Origin: an uncultured Erythrobacter sp.
GTDB lineage: Bacteria > Pseudomonadota > Alphaproteobacteria > Sphingomonadales > Sphingomonadaceae
DNA: 64,000 nucleotides
Direction: 5' to 3'
Assembly: GCA_947493165.1 (NCBI GenBank)
Contig: CANLPY010000001.1
Coordinates: 1,650,501 to 1,714,500 of the forward strand
This document shows, piece by piece, positions 1 to 8,740 of this stretch (position 1 is its first letter; each line of letters opens with the position of its first letter). Both the position numbers and the translations under genes were made by a program. The notes beneath the pieces are model-generated. The model saw nothing but the letters and a program-made list of their open reading frames with translations, searched no databases and was not told the DNA's origin.

Positions 1-519
1 GTCATTGATCCCGATGCGCAGGCCGCGCTGGAACGTCACGTCGCGCGGCGTGAACAGAACGGACAGGCCGTGCGCCGCAGCCCCCTGCCAGAGACGACAG
101 CAGACGGATGCTTTGTCGCACCGACGATTATTGAGGTGGATTCGATCCTAGATCTGAAGCGTGAGAATTTCGGCCCCGTGCTGCATGTCGCGCGGTTCGC
201 CGCCAGCGATCTCACCCAAGTGATCGGCGATATCAATGCGACTGGATACGGCCTGACGCTGGGCCTGCACAGCCGCATCGCAGCCACGCGCCATTTGGTG
301 GAAGCGCGCGCGACGGTCGGCAATTTCTACGTCAATCGCAACCAGATCGGCGCAGTGGTGGAAAGCCAACCCTTTGGCGGCGAAGGCCTGTCAGGAACCG
401 GGCCCAAAGCAGGCGGCCCGCACTATGTCGCGCGCTTCGCCACAGAGCGCGTTACGTGCGTCGATACAACAGCGGCAGGCGGTAATGCGAGCCTGCTGGG
501 ACAAGAGCTTGCGCCTTAG
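1..519 (+). CDS. putA: Bifunctional proline dehydrogenase / glutamate-semialdehyde dehydrogenase PutA, C-terminal part (5' end outside the window)
   Basis: The reading frame is open from the first base, so only the last 172 residues are present. They are the end of the aldehyde dehydrogenase domain, which oxidises glutamate-5-semialdehyde to glutamate with NAD+ in the last step of proline catabolism. The diagnostic stretch is IGAVVESQPFGGEGLSGTGP followed by KAGGPHY (about residues 117-143), typical of PutA and its stand-alone ALDH relatives. Upstream are the ENFGPVLHV and GYGLTLGLHS signatures of the ALDH core. Without the N-terminal half a stand-alone 1-pyrroline-5-carboxylate dehydrogenase cannot be excluded, but the KAGGP tail followed by a short divergent end favours PutA. 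The next gene starts 26 bases downstream on the same strand. Confidence 0.85.
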   Translation, partial: VIDPDAQAALERHVARREQNGQAVRRSPLPETTADGCFVAPTIIEVDSILDLKRENFGPVLHVARFAASDLTQVIGDINATGYGLTLGLHSRIAATRHLVEARATVGNFYVNRNQIGAVVESQPFGGEGLSGTGPKAGGPHYVARFATERVTCVDTTAAGGNASLLGQELAP

Positions 520-545
520 CGTGATTTCGCATTAAGCCTGCTGCC

Positions 546-1070
546 ATGGCACGTCTTTTCACGCTTGTTTTCGCAGTCTTAGCGCTCGTGTGGAGCGGCC
601 CGGCGTTCGCTGCTGTGACAGTGCATTTTCATAGCTTTAACGGATCGGTCTTGTTCGGACGCTACCCGCACACCTTCATTGTTTTGGAAGGCAAGCTGTC
701 CAATGGCACGCAGGTGAATGAGAATTACGGGTTTACCGCGAAAAAGGTCTCACCAGCGATTTTGAGCGGGCCGGTCTATCACGATATCAGCGTGGAAAAG
801 CCGAAGTATATCAAGAAAACGAACCGGCATTTTTCGGTCGTAATCAGCGATGCGCAATACGCCCGCATCAAACGCGAAGTCGCCGCTTGGCGCGATGCGC
901 CGGGTAAATATTACAATCTCGACACACGAAACTGCATCCACTTTGTCGGCGCGATAGCAAAGATCGCCGGGATCAAAGTTGAGTACCCTCAAAAGATGCT
1001 GCGCCGCCCGAAGAAATGGCTCAACCATGTGACGGGGCTTAACCCTGGATTGGGCGCGAAGAAGATTTAG
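546..1070 (+). CDS. Secreted protein of unknown function with a conserved NC...H-type motif
   Basis: 174 residues. The first 22 form a clear signal peptide (a basic start, then a hydrophobic LFTLVFAVLALVWSG core, with AFA before the mature end), so the product is exported. The mature part has HTFIVLEG near residue 40 and NCIHFVGAIAKIAGI near residue 130. A His near the start of a strand and an Asn-Cys pair at the start of a helix recall the permuted papain-like (NlpC/P60-related) arrangement. That is fold-level inference, and no enzyme activity is claimed. The C-terminus is basic (MLRRPKKW and a lysine end). The gene is single, between putA and dcd, with no obvious partner. Confidence 0.7.
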   Translation: MARLFTLVFAVLALVWSGPAFAAVTVHFHSFNGSVLFGRYPHTFIVLEGKLSNGTQVNENYGFTAKKVSPAILSGPVYHDISVEKPKYIKKTNRHFSVVISDAQYARIKREVAAWRDAPGKYYNLDTRNCIHFVGAIAKIAGIKVEYPQKMLRRPKKWLNHVTGLNPGLGAKKI

Positions 1071-1277
1071 ACGAGATTGTTTGGTGGCGCCGTCAAACGC
1101 CGGGCGCTGCGCATCCGCGTTGCTTGGCTTTCGGGTCATTAAGCGCGGCGTTCGTGTCCTATGAGCGAGGAAATCGCGCGCCAGATGGCATATGGAAAAC
1201 AAAAAACACAAACTCTCCCCACACCTAAAACCCTGACGGCGCTTGCCCCAGCGCGCTCGTTCGGGAATCAATCATGA

Positions 1278-1832
1278 ATGGCTATTCTTTCAGACAAATG
1301 GATTCGCGAGCAGGCTCTCAACAACGGTATGATAGAGCCGTTTGTTGAAGCTCAGCGGCGCGAAGGCGTGATTTCCTACGGTGTATCATCGTTCGGTTAT
1401 GACGCGCGGGTCGCGCCGGAATTCAAGATTTTCACCAACGTGAACTCCGCAACGGTCGATCCGAAGAACTTTGACGCGGAAAGCCTCGTCGACCGCGAAA
1501 CCGATGTCTGCATCATTCCGCCCAATTCCTTTGCCCTTGCGCGCACGGTCGAATATTTCCGCATCCCCGACGATGTGCTGGTCATCTGCCTTGGCAAAAG
1601 CACCTATGCCAGGTGCGGGATCATCGTGAATGTCACCCCGCTTGAGCCGGGTTGGGAAGGCCATGTAACGCTGGAATTTTCCAACACCACGCCGCTGCCT
1701 GCAAAAATCTATGCCAATGAAGGCGCATGCCAGTTTTTGTTCCTGCAGGGGAACGAACGCCCCGAAGTTACCTATGCCGATCGTGCGGGCAAATATATGG
1801 GCCAGCGCGGGGTTACGCTTCCCCGGCTTTGA
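1278..1832 (+). CDS. dcd: dCTP deaminase
   Basis: 184 residues, the usual length for the monofunctional enzyme that deaminates dCTP to dUTP and so feeds dTMP synthesis. The core is clear: [10 protein letters not shown] near residue 35, [20 protein letters not shown] near 105 with the catalytic Ser and Arg, then [12 protein letters not shown], which carries the catalytic Glu, and GACQFLFL near 150. The ATG at 1278 is preferred because it gives the conserved [10 protein letters not shown] start; an ATG four bases upstream is in another frame. It stands between a secreted protein and an oxidoreductase, without a clear operon. It belongs to the same nucleotide-pool pathway as nrdAB further along the window. 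Confidence 0.96.
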   Translation: MAILSDKWIREQALNNGMIEPFVEAQRREGVISYGVSSFGYDARVAPEFKIFTNVNSATVDPKNFDAESLVDRETDVCIIPPNSFALARTVEYFRIPDDVLVICLGKSTYARCGIIVNVTPLEPGWEGHVTLEFSNTTPLPAKIYANEGACQFLFLQGNERPEVTYADRAGKYMGQRGVTLPRL

Positions 1833-1935
1833 GGGACTGCAGCTTTAATCGGCTGCCGGCGGAACTTACGCTGCCGTAGCGGCTTTGACTCTCTGACTGC
1901 GCGCGCGCATCAAGCGCGCCAAAGGAGAGCAATTC

Positions 1936-3111
1936 ATGGCCGATACTGAATTTGACGTAATCATCTATGGCGCGACCGGGTTCACCGGGCGGCTTGTGGC
2001 TGAACATTACATCCGCGAATATGCGGGTAGCACGGACGCACCGAAGTGGGCGATGGCCGGGCGAAGCTTGGAAAAGCTGGAGGCCGTGCGCGATGAAATC
2101 GGCGCGCCAGCATCAACGCCGCTGGTCGTTGCTGATGCCGATGACATGGCCAGCCTTGAGGCGATGTGCGCCCGCACCAAAGTGGTGCTGACAACCGTTG
2201 GCCCATACCAGCTTTATGGCGATAATCTGGTTGAGGCCTGCGTTAAGACCGGAACCGATTACACCGATCTGTGCGGCGAGCCGACATGGATGCGCGAAAA
2301 GATCGACCAGCATAGCGAAGCGGCCAAGGCGAGCGGCGCGCGCATCTGCTTTTCCAGCGGGTTCGATTCCATTCCCTTCGACCTCGGCGTGCTGATGGCG
2401 CAAAAGGAAGTCGAAAAGCGGACTGGCAAGCCTTCGCCACGTATCCGTGGCCGCGTGCGCGCCATGGCAGGCGGCGCATCAGGCGGCACGGTTGCCAGCA
2501 TGACAGAAACGATGAAGGCGGTTGCCAAGAACCCCAAGCTAATCGGCATTCTGCGCAGCTCATTCGGTCTGACGCCGGGTTTCGAAGGGCCAAGCCAGCC
2601 GTCAGGCATGGTGCCAGGTTTTGAAAAGGATCTCGACAAATGGTCCGCCCCGTTCGTGATGGCACCGATCAACACCAAAAACGTCCACCGCACCAACTTC
2701 CTGCTCGGCCACCCGTACGGCGAAGACTTCGTCTACGATGAGATGATGCTGACCAGCCCGGGCGAAGCGGGCAAGAAAATGGCCGAAGCGGCAACCGAAA
2801 TGATGAAGAACCCGTTCGGTGCAAAGCCCCCTAAGCCCGGCGAAGGGCCGAGCAAGGAAGAGCGTGAGAACGGCCATTACGATGTCGTGTTTGCAGCCGA
2901 CCTGCCTGATGGAGGACACCTGTATTACGGCGTCAAAGGCAAATATGATCCGGGTTACGGCTCAACCAGCCGGATGATCGGCGAAACCGCGATTGGCCTG
3001 CTATCCTGCGATGCGCCCGGCGGGATCGGCACGCCAGGATCGTTTATGGGTGAGGATTTGGTCAAACGGCTTGAAGAACATGCCGAACTGACCTTTGCCG
3101 CTGAAAACTAA
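1936..3111 (+). CDS. Saccharopine dehydrogenase family NAD(P)-binding protein (trans-acting enoyl reductase type)
   Basis: 391 residues. The N-terminus is a Rossmann fold with GATGFTG at residues 12-18, AGRSLEKL at about 41 as the cofactor-discriminating loop, and VGPYQLYGDNLVEAC followed by GTDYTDLCGEP. These are hallmarks of the saccharopine-dehydrogenase-like family that includes the trans-acting enoyl reductases of mycobacterial lipid synthesis. No polyketide or lipid cluster surrounds it here, so the substrate is unknown; a reductase acting on lipids is likely but inferred. AAAGGAGAGC 5 bases before the ATG is a strong ribosome binding site. A strong hairpin terminator follows the gene. 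Confidence 0.85.
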   Translation: MADTEFDVIIYGATGFTGRLVAEHYIREYAGSTDAPKWAMAGRSLEKLEAVRDEIGAPASTPLVVADADDMASLEAMCARTKVVLTTVGPYQLYGDNLVEACVKTGTDYTDLCGEPTWMREKIDQHSEAAKASGARICFSSGFDSIPFDLGVLMAQKEVEKRTGKPSPRIRGRVRAMAGGASGGTVASMTETMKAVAKNPKLIGILRSSFGLTPGFEGPSQPSGMVPGFEKDLDKWSAPFVMAPINTKNVHRTNFLLGHPYGEDFVYDEMMLTSPGEAGKKMAEAATEMMKNPFGAKPPKPGEGPSKEERENGHYDVVFAADLPDGGHLYYGVKGKYDPGYGSTSRMIGETAIGLLSCDAPGGIGTPGSFMGEDLVKRLEEHAELTFAAEN

Positions 3112-3127
3112 GCCTCAAATTCAAGAC

Positions 3128-3166
3128 AAAAAGGGGCGGGGTCGGCATATTCCAGCCCCGCCCTTT
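3128..3166. terminator. Bidirectional Rho-independent terminator between converging genes
   Basis: The left arm AAAAAGGGGCGGGG (3128-3141) and right arm CCCCGCCCTTT (to 3166) form a GC-rich stem with one bulged G. An A-run precedes it and a short T-run follows, so it can stop transcription from both the reductase gene and the converging TonB receptor gene. Confidence 0.8.
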
Positions 3167-3187
3167 GCACGTGCATCTAGTGAGGGG

Positions 3188-5383
3188 CTAGAAACTAACG
3201 CGGACGCTTGCCTTGGCGTTGCGTCCGGCCAGCGGCACGAAATCTTTGGTAAAGCTCGCGTGGCGGCGGCCAACGACATCAAAGATGTTGTCTACACCGA
3301 CCAGCACCGTCACGTTTTCGCGGCTTGGCAGGGGACGCCAGGCAACCGATGCGTTGACCAGAGTGAACGAGTCCGTCTCTGTTTCAAAGGCAGCGACATC
3401 GTCTTGCTCGCCAAACCATTGCACTTCGGCGCGGAAATCAAACGCTGGCGTTTGCGCTTCCAATGCGCCCAGCAACTCCACCGGCGGAATGCGCGGAATG
3501 GCTGATCCATCGTCGAGTTCTGCATTGATGTAGGAACCGCGCAAATCAGTCAGCAATGTCAAATTGCCATCATTGTAGAATGGGAAAGTCACCTCTCCTT
3601 CCACACCGAAATAGTTCGCATCATCTTGCCGGTAGACGAAGACAGGTAGACCGTCTTCTTCATCAGGCGTTTCTTCTAGGAAGATGTAATTATCGAACCA
3701 TTGCTGGAACACTGCAACGCTGAATTGCGCCGTGCCCACTGTCCCGCGCGCGAACGCTTCGACGCCCCATGCGCTTTCAACATCGAACGTCGGATCGCCA
3801 ATTTCAAAGGCTTGCGTGGCAATGTGAGGGCCGTTGGAAAACAGCTCTTCCGCGCTTGGCGCTCGCTCTACCCGCGATAGGTTTACGCCTGCGCGAAGGG
3901 CTTGCTCGCCCTCCCAGACTAGGCCCAGCGCACCGGAGAAAGTCGTGAAGTCACGCGCTACGCCTACTTCTTGCGCTTCAACATCGGTAAATTCGACCCG
4001 GCCAGCGCCTTCGATCTGGAATGGTCCCGCACCATATTCCTGCAAGGCAAAAACAGCGAACTGATCGGTAATGTTCGGCGGAACGTAAGCTTCTGCGCCT
4101 TCGGCAAAGAAATCGCGATAAGTGTATTGCACGCCAAGCGATCCGCGCAGAGGGCCGGTTTCTTTTTGCGTGAGCTCGGCGCGCGCTTCGATCGATTTGC
4201 TGTCGAACGTGGTGCCGATCTCATCGCCTTCAAATTCTGTGTGGGTGTAATCGGAATAGCCGGCGCGCAGTTTCAGCCGTTGGAAGAACCCATCACCCAG
4301 TGCAATGTCACCGCGGAAATCGGCACGGAATTGCTCAAGGCCGATGGTGACGATTTCTTCGCCTTCTTCCTCTTCACCCTCTCCTTCGCCTTCTTCGCCC
4401 TCTTCTTCCGCGTGCTCAGTACCCGGGCGGCCGGGGACGCCATATTCGGTATCATACCAGCCGACCGACGCGCCAAACGTACTGTCACCCAGGATCAAAC
4501 CGAAGCCTGTGTTGATCGTCCATGTTTGCGTTGCAGAATTGGGAACGACACCGCGCTGATCAGCCGCTTCGCGCAGCTCTTGCGCTTCTTCGGTTTCGCC
4601 TTCTGCTTCTTCTTCAGCGGCAAGCTCAAGAATTTCACTGCGCAGCGCAGGCGCAATCTGAAACCCGCCAATTTCGAAATCATCGGTTTCACGGTAAGAA
4701 CCATCGACATGCAGGACGAGGTTAGGGCCAACCGCAAAATCAAGCGATGCCCCGCCATTTCGCAGATCAAAGGCTGAATTCCACGCCGCGAGCGCATCCA
4801 AGTGGATCGTCTCATCAGGTATGCGGGTTGGGATGCGTTTGTCGATGACGTTCACCGCGCCGCCGATGGCTTGGCTGCCATAAAGCAGCACGGCCGGCCC
4901 GCGCAGCACTTCAATCCGTTCTGCTGTCAGCGGGTCAATCGTAGTCGCGTGATCGACCGAAGTGTTGGACACATCAGCGGTGCCGAGGCCATCAATCAGA
5001 ACACGCACACGCTCGCCTTGGAAACCGCGAAGGACAGGGCGCGATGCCCCGGGTGCAAAGCCAGAGGCCGAAACACCCGGCAATTTGGCGAGCACTTCAC
5101 CGATCTGGCCATCAAGGTTGCGCTGAATATCGTCAGCTTCGAAAACCGACGTGCCAGCCAGAATATCAAGCTGCTTGAGGCCCGCTGCGCTGACGACAAT
5201 CGTGCCATCAGTATCTACGCGGCGAGAATGCAGGTCGTCTTCGACCCGGTCCGCTCGCTCTGCGGCGCCTTGGTCAGACGACCCCTGATCTTGCGCGACA
5301 GCCGGGCTGGCCACCACGCCAAAGGCGAGTGAAGCGGCAAGCGCGCCGCGCGACGTAATTGTTCGAGAAATGTTGAGGTTCAT
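3188..5383 (-). CDS. TonB-dependent outer-membrane receptor with acidic extracellular loop (ZnuD-like)
   Basis: 731 residues from the ATG at 5383, which has AGGGA 6 bases upstream and begins a clean signal peptide ending SPAVA/Q. The frame is open for 68 more codons upstream, but these lack a signal peptide. The plug domain is typical (GTSVFEADDIQRNLDGQIGE, later LRGPAVLLYGSQAIGGAVNV) and the C-terminus ends in a beta-signal ASVRVSF. Between plug and barrel lie a Glu-rich stretch (EEEAEGETEEAQELREAA) and, after GVPGRPGTEHA, a run of Glu and Gly with a single His. Acid- or His-rich loops in this place occur in zinc-uptake receptors such as ZnuD, so a metal substrate is likely, but few histidines are present. 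Alternative: another siderophore or vitamin receptor. It is monocistronic. Confidence 0.9.
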   Translation of the reverse strand: MNLNISRTITSRGALAASLAFGVVASPAVAQDQGSSDQGAAERADRVEDDLHSRRVDTDGTIVVSAAGLKQLDILAGTSVFEADDIQRNLDGQIGEVLAKLPGVSASGFAPGASRPVLRGFQGERVRVLIDGLGTADVSNTSVDHATTIDPLTAERIEVLRGPAVLLYGSQAIGGAVNVIDKRIPTRIPDETIHLDALAAWNSAFDLRNGGASLDFAVGPNLVLHVDGSYRETDDFEIGGFQIAPALRSEILELAAEEEAEGETEEAQELREAADQRGVVPNSATQTWTINTGFGLILGDSTFGASVGWYDTEYGVPGRPGTEHAEEEGEEGEGEGEEEEGEEIVTIGLEQFRADFRGDIALGDGFFQRLKLRAGYSDYTHTEFEGDEIGTTFDSKSIEARAELTQKETGPLRGSLGVQYTYRDFFAEGAEAYVPPNITDQFAVFALQEYGAGPFQIEGAGRVEFTDVEAQEVGVARDFTTFSGALGLVWEGEQALRAGVNLSRVERAPSAEELFSNGPHIATQAFEIGDPTFDVESAWGVEAFARGTVGTAQFSVAVFQQWFDNYIFLEETPDEEDGLPVFVYRQDDANYFGVEGEVTFPFYNDGNLTLLTDLRGSYINAELDDGSAIPRIPPVELLGALEAQTPAFDFRAEVQWFGEQDDVAAFETETDSFTLVNASVAWRPLPSRENVTVLVGVDNIFDVVGRRHASFTKDFVPLAGRNAKASVRVSF

Positions 5384-5412
5384 GATCGTCCCTGATCGGT
5401 AGCATCGAAATA

Positions 5413-5429
5413 ATGAGATAACGTAACAT
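5413..5429. promoter_or_regulatory. Possible metalloregulator (Zur-like) operator before the TonB receptor
   Basis: ATGAGATAACGTAACAT lies 30 bases upstream of the receptor start. It is an imperfect inverted repeat with outer ATG/CAT arms and AT-rich interior, loosely like alphaproteobacterial Zur boxes. The match is weak and there is no independent support. Confidence 0.22.
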
Positions 5430-5660
5430 GCCAATAACAGTGCCCGCTGCGGTTGCAAGTGCGAATGCGCTCTCTTCGACGAAATGCGGTGGATGGCCGA
5501 TGAGGGACGCGATTTTGCAAGGGAGTTTGGCGATGGCTCGCGGCTCTCGCACGGCGCCGCGCCCTCCGCGGGAGCCAGGAGAAGCATTCACCGGCATCTC
5601 AGTCGCGAAACGGTCGCGAAAATTGAGCGAGGGGTTCGAAACAGTGTACGCGAGCGATTA

Positions 5661-5680
5661 AACCGCCCCAAGGGGCAGTG
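5661..5680 (-). terminator. Probable original terminator of the tRNA-Gly transcript
   Basis: GCCCCAAGGGGC (5665-5676) forms a short GC hairpin. Read on the minus strand it is followed by GGTTTAATCG. It sits just beyond the left attachment repeat, where the tRNA-Gly transcript would have ended before the element inserted. The stem is short, so this is tentative. The rest of 5384-5704 shows no convincing gene. Confidence 0.35.
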
Positions 5681-5704
5681 TTGGAGTAGGATTGATTCTT
5701 GAAA

Positions 5705-5753
5705 AAAATGGAGCGGGCGAGGCGATTCGAACGCCCGACCCCAACCTTGGCAA
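5705..5753 (-). repeat. attL: duplicated 3' part of tRNA-Gly
   Basis: 49 bases identical to 24426-24474. They cover the encoded CCA, acceptor 3' strand, T arm, variable loop, 3' anticodon stem and anticodon loop, and then diverge (TATTCG here, GGTTGT at the intact tRNA). The 5' half of a tRNA is absent, so this is a recombination scar and not a tRNA gene. Confidence 0.93.
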
Positions 5754-5934
5754 TATTCGATGCGATGCTATCACTTTGATTTAGCGATAATATTTTGCCA
5801 TATTCTAGACCCGAACACCATTCGAATACTGTGAGCTGAATAGTCGGTTCTTGAAGAGTCGTAACCACTGAGTGTTTGACGATCAGCCTCCTACAGCTAT
5901 CGTCGTAGGTCAAACTCAACCAGCTTGGTGTACT

Positions 5935-8604
5935 ATGAAATCCAAAGACAGAGACGAAAAGTCTTTAAAAACAACACCTGAGACGGAAATCATCCTCAGA
6001 GATGATGATAACAAATTCAGTAAAAGTTCTATATGGGTAGAGAGTGCGAACTTTTACGGAAAAACCAAGTCCGATGAATATCTCATTCTCGGCTTCGACA
6101 CGGAATTTAAAACACCGGATGAAGCATTATCGTACGATGAAATACGAGCCGGGGACGGAAAGTACAAGGTTCTCTCCTACCAGTTCCACTGTAGCGTTTA
6201 CGACCCTTCACAGCCCGAAACTAAGGAGTGGAGTGGGATTTGTTATCCCGATGGTGATGAGCGCTTGGGTCTCACTGACATTCTCATTTTTGCTTTTTCC
6301 GAAGGAATCAAATCTGGTTCCGTGTCGAAAATACCATCTACGATCTACATCGCTGGCCACTTCACACGAGCTGATTTTCCTGCCTTTGGTGATTTCAAAA
6401 ACATCACCGAGCTGATCTCAAGCGTTCGAAATACCTTCCTCAACATTGGCAACTTCATCCCGGTCACAATCCGCTTCTCTGAAAACGACAAGATCGATTT
6501 GAAGGTCATTCTGCGCGACACGATGTTGCTAACACCTGCAACCTCCAAGAGCCTTGCTGCACTTGGCGATTTGGTGGGTCTAGAGAAGCTCTCGCTAGAC
6601 CCTGACCCCCAAAAGGCTCTTCACTACAAAGCCAACATGGATGCCCTGCTCCGGGACAATCCTGATCTCTTCGAGGAATATGCTATTCGAGATGCGGTGA
6701 TCTGTGTCCGCTATCTCGAACAGCTCATCGAACAATGTGAGGACATTCTAGGCAAAAGAAAGGTCCCGGCTACGCTAACCTCCATTGGCGTCGATCTGCT
6801 GATGGACGCTTGGAAGAATGATCTGGGAATTGATCCTCTCGAGCTCCTCGGACAAGAGAGGATCGAAGAGCAATACTTCAGCAAAAAGCACAATCGCTTC
6901 TTTACGAAGACCAAGACGGTCAATCTCCAGAAAGTTGATTGGCATGTACAGCTTGCCACTGAGTGTTATCACGGTGGCCGAAATGAGCAGTTTTGGTTTG
7001 GTCCTTCGTTTGAGGACGACTGGACTGACTACGACCTCGCCGGTGCATATCCAACGGCGATGGCTCTTATTGGCAAACCTGATTGGCACAATCTCGATGT
7101 GTCCAAGAAGGTGTCGGACTACACCCCTTCAACTCTTGGTATGGCCAATATCTCCTTCAAGTTTCCAAAGTCTGTTCGATATCCCACTCTCCCGGTGCGC
7201 ACTGAGAATGGTCTGGTCTTCCCAAGAGAAGGCGAATGTTATTGCGCTGCTCCAGAAATAGCTTTGGCCAAGTCCCTTGGGGCTAAAATCAAGATTATGC
7301 ACGGGGTGATCGTTCCGACGGATGCTGACACACCGATCTTTGGGAAGTTCATAAGCGAATGCATCAAGAAGCGTCTGTCGTATGAAAAAGGGTCTCTGAA
7401 GGCCCTTTTTTGGAAAGAGCTGAGCAACTCGAGCTATGGCAAAACAGCGCAAGGCTTGAGGCAGAAGCGTGTCTATGACCTGCGTGATCGAGAGACTAAG
7501 CCTCTACCCCCGAGCAAGATCACCAATCCCTTTTTTGCTGCCTTTATCACGTCCTTCGTGCGCTCTGCGCTTGGTGAGATCATGAATGCACTTCCGAAGG
7601 AGGTATGTGTGTTCAGCTGCACGACCGATGGTTTTTTGACCAATGCAACTCCTGATCAGATTGCTGAAGCGTCGAAAGGTCCAATCGCTGACCTATTCCG
7701 TAAAAGTCGGGGGGCGCTGACCGGCGACCCAACTATGCTGGAGGTTAAGCATCAGGTCCGTCAGCTGCTTGGGTGGAGAGCACGTGGCCAAGCCACCTTG
7801 AAGGATGGAACCACCGATCAAGGCGATGGCATGAACATCGTGCTTGCCAAAGGCGGGATATTTACACCTGAGTTCTATGACACTGATCGGCTTAGAAACG
7901 ACAACATCGTCAAGATGTTTCTCGGTCGCCAGCCTGATGATGAAATCCCGCTCAAGGTAAAAACGGGCGTTCGCGACATCATCGAGTTCGATGCAGACTT
8001 GGTCGAGAAGTCTCTATCGAAGCGCTTGAACATGGAATTCGATTGGAAACGAAAGCCTAGCGCTGCTTGGCAAGATTCAGACCCCAACCATGTGGCATTT
8101 TCAACTGATCCCTGGCAATCCATCGACGAGTTTGTCCGCGTCAGAGACTATTGGGCGGCGTACGGTCCTTGCTGCATCAAATCTCTTGAGGACTACGAAG
8201 CCTTCGCCACCTCTGTTCTCTCACAGTCTTCGCTAGCTGATGCGCACACAAAATATCTCAACCGCCGCCAACCGGACATTACTCGCCTGCGGCAAACCCT
8301 CTGCGCTGCTTGGCGTCAGTCCAAAGCTGGCCTACGCCGCCGCGTTGATGGAAAATCCGCGCAAGCTTTTGCTGATATCCTCACCGATGCAGGCATTCCC
8401 TGCAAAAGAAGCGATGTGGAAAATGCCCGCAAACCCCTGGCTCTCAACTCGTGTCCCGACACACCAGAAGTCCGAGCAAGCCTTAAACGATTGAAAAAGG
8501 TGTTCCCGATCTTGGACGCCAATGCCATCCTTTCTGCGGGCAAAGGTATTGATATACTCCGCGCCGTTGGTGCTACAAAGGTGTATGCAGCGTCGGTGCA
8601 CTGA
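5935..8604 (+). CDS. Family B DNA polymerase, primer-independent/protein-primed type (piPolB-like)
   Basis: 889 residues from the ATG at 5935; a GTG at 5872 would add 21 residues, and neither start has a good ribosome binding site. The 3'-5' exonuclease motifs are visible: GFDTEF (Asp55, Glu57), HFTRADFPAF (Asp147) and YAIRD (Tyr249, Asp253). A YxGG motif (YHGG, 345-348) joins exonuclease and polymerase domains, as in phi29-type enzymes. Polymerase motif A is DLAGAYP (from Asp367), motif B KELSNSSYG (494-502), and motif C reads TTDG (563-566) where DTD is usual. WRARGQ (about 614-619) lies in the place of the conserved KTRG-type basic motif. No terminal-protein gene is nearby, which favours the primer-independent pipolin group over protein-primed phage or plasmid enzymes. 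It is the first gene of the element and probably replicates it. Confidence 0.85.
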   Translation: MKSKDRDEKSLKTTPETEIILRDDDNKFSKSSIWVESANFYGKTKSDEYLILGFDTEFKTPDEALSYDEIRAGDGKYKVLSYQFHCSVYDPSQPETKEWSGICYPDGDERLGLTDILIFAFSEGIKSGSVSKIPSTIYIAGHFTRADFPAFGDFKNITELISSVRNTFLNIGNFIPVTIRFSENDKIDLKVILRDTMLLTPATSKSLAALGDLVGLEKLSLDPDPQKALHYKANMDALLRDNPDLFEEYAIRDAVICVRYLEQLIEQCEDILGKRKVPATLTSIGVDLLMDAWKNDLGIDPLELLGQERIEEQYFSKKHNRFFTKTKTVNLQKVDWHVQLATECYHGGRNEQFWFGPSFEDDWTDYDLAGAYPTAMALIGKPDWHNLDVSKKVSDYTPSTLGMANISFKFPKSVRYPTLPVRTENGLVFPREGECYCAAPEIALAKSLGAKIKIMHGVIVPTDADTPIFGKFISECIKKRLSYEKGSLKALFWKELSNSSYGKTAQGLRQKRVYDLRDRETKPLPPSKITNPFFAAFITSFVRSALGEIMNALPKEVCVFSCTTDGFLTNATPDQIAEASKGPIADLFRKSRGALTGDPTMLEVKHQVRQLLGWRARGQATLKDGTTDQGDGMNIVLAKGGIFTPEFYDTDRLRNDNIVKMFLGRQPDDEIPLKVKTGVRDIIEFDADLVEKSLSKRLNMEFDWKRKPSAAWQDSDPNHVAFSTDPWQSIDEFVRVRDYWAAYGPCCIKSLEDYEAFATSVLSQSSLADAHTKYLNRRQPDITRLRQTLCAAWRQSKAGLRRRVDGKSAQAFADILTDAGIPCKRSDVENARKPLALNSCPDTPEVRASLKRLKKVFPILDANAILSAGKGIDILRAVGATKVYAASVH

Positions 8605-8717
8605 GCTGCTTCTAGATTACGCCCGCTTTGCGCCCCAATGTCGGACGCTCTGCGCCTCGGTGTCACCTCCCGGCAGCAGACATTGAGGCCCGAAGCCTAT
8701 CAAGGTGGGGCTGAGTA

Positions 8718-8740
8718 TTCGAATCGCCTAGCCCGCTACA
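8718..8740 (+). repeat. Internal att-like fragment resembling the tRNA-Gly 3' end, inverted relative to attL/attR
   Basis: TTCGAATCGCCTAGCCCGCT plus ACA differs from the tRNA-Gly 3' end (T loop through CCA) at only two positions over 23 bases and lies on the opposite strand. No matching 5' half is found upstream, so it is not a tRNA gene. It may be a relic of an earlier insertion or a secondary attachment site. The rest of 8605-8929 holds no recognisable gene; CTGCCGGGAGGTGACACC-like GC-rich tracts lie after the polymerase stop. Confidence 0.45.

Noticed and set aside
4330..4420. Repeat-rich CTTC/CTTCGCC tract that could be a microsatellite or CRISPR-like array
   Set aside because: It encodes the Glu/Gly run of the TonB receptor in frame; no spacer structure.
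3971..4777. Long open frame (268 codons) antisense to the TonB receptor
   Set aside because: It is the mirror of the acidic-repeat part of the receptor; composition and lack of any motif show it is a shadow.
5428..5702. Short plus-strand open frames between the TonB receptor and attL
   Set aside because: They overlap promoter and terminator signals, have no ribosome binding site and no conserved features.
5705..5760. A second tRNA-Gly gene at the left end of the element
   Set aside because: Only the 3' part is present; there is no D arm or 5' acceptor strand, so it is the att duplication.
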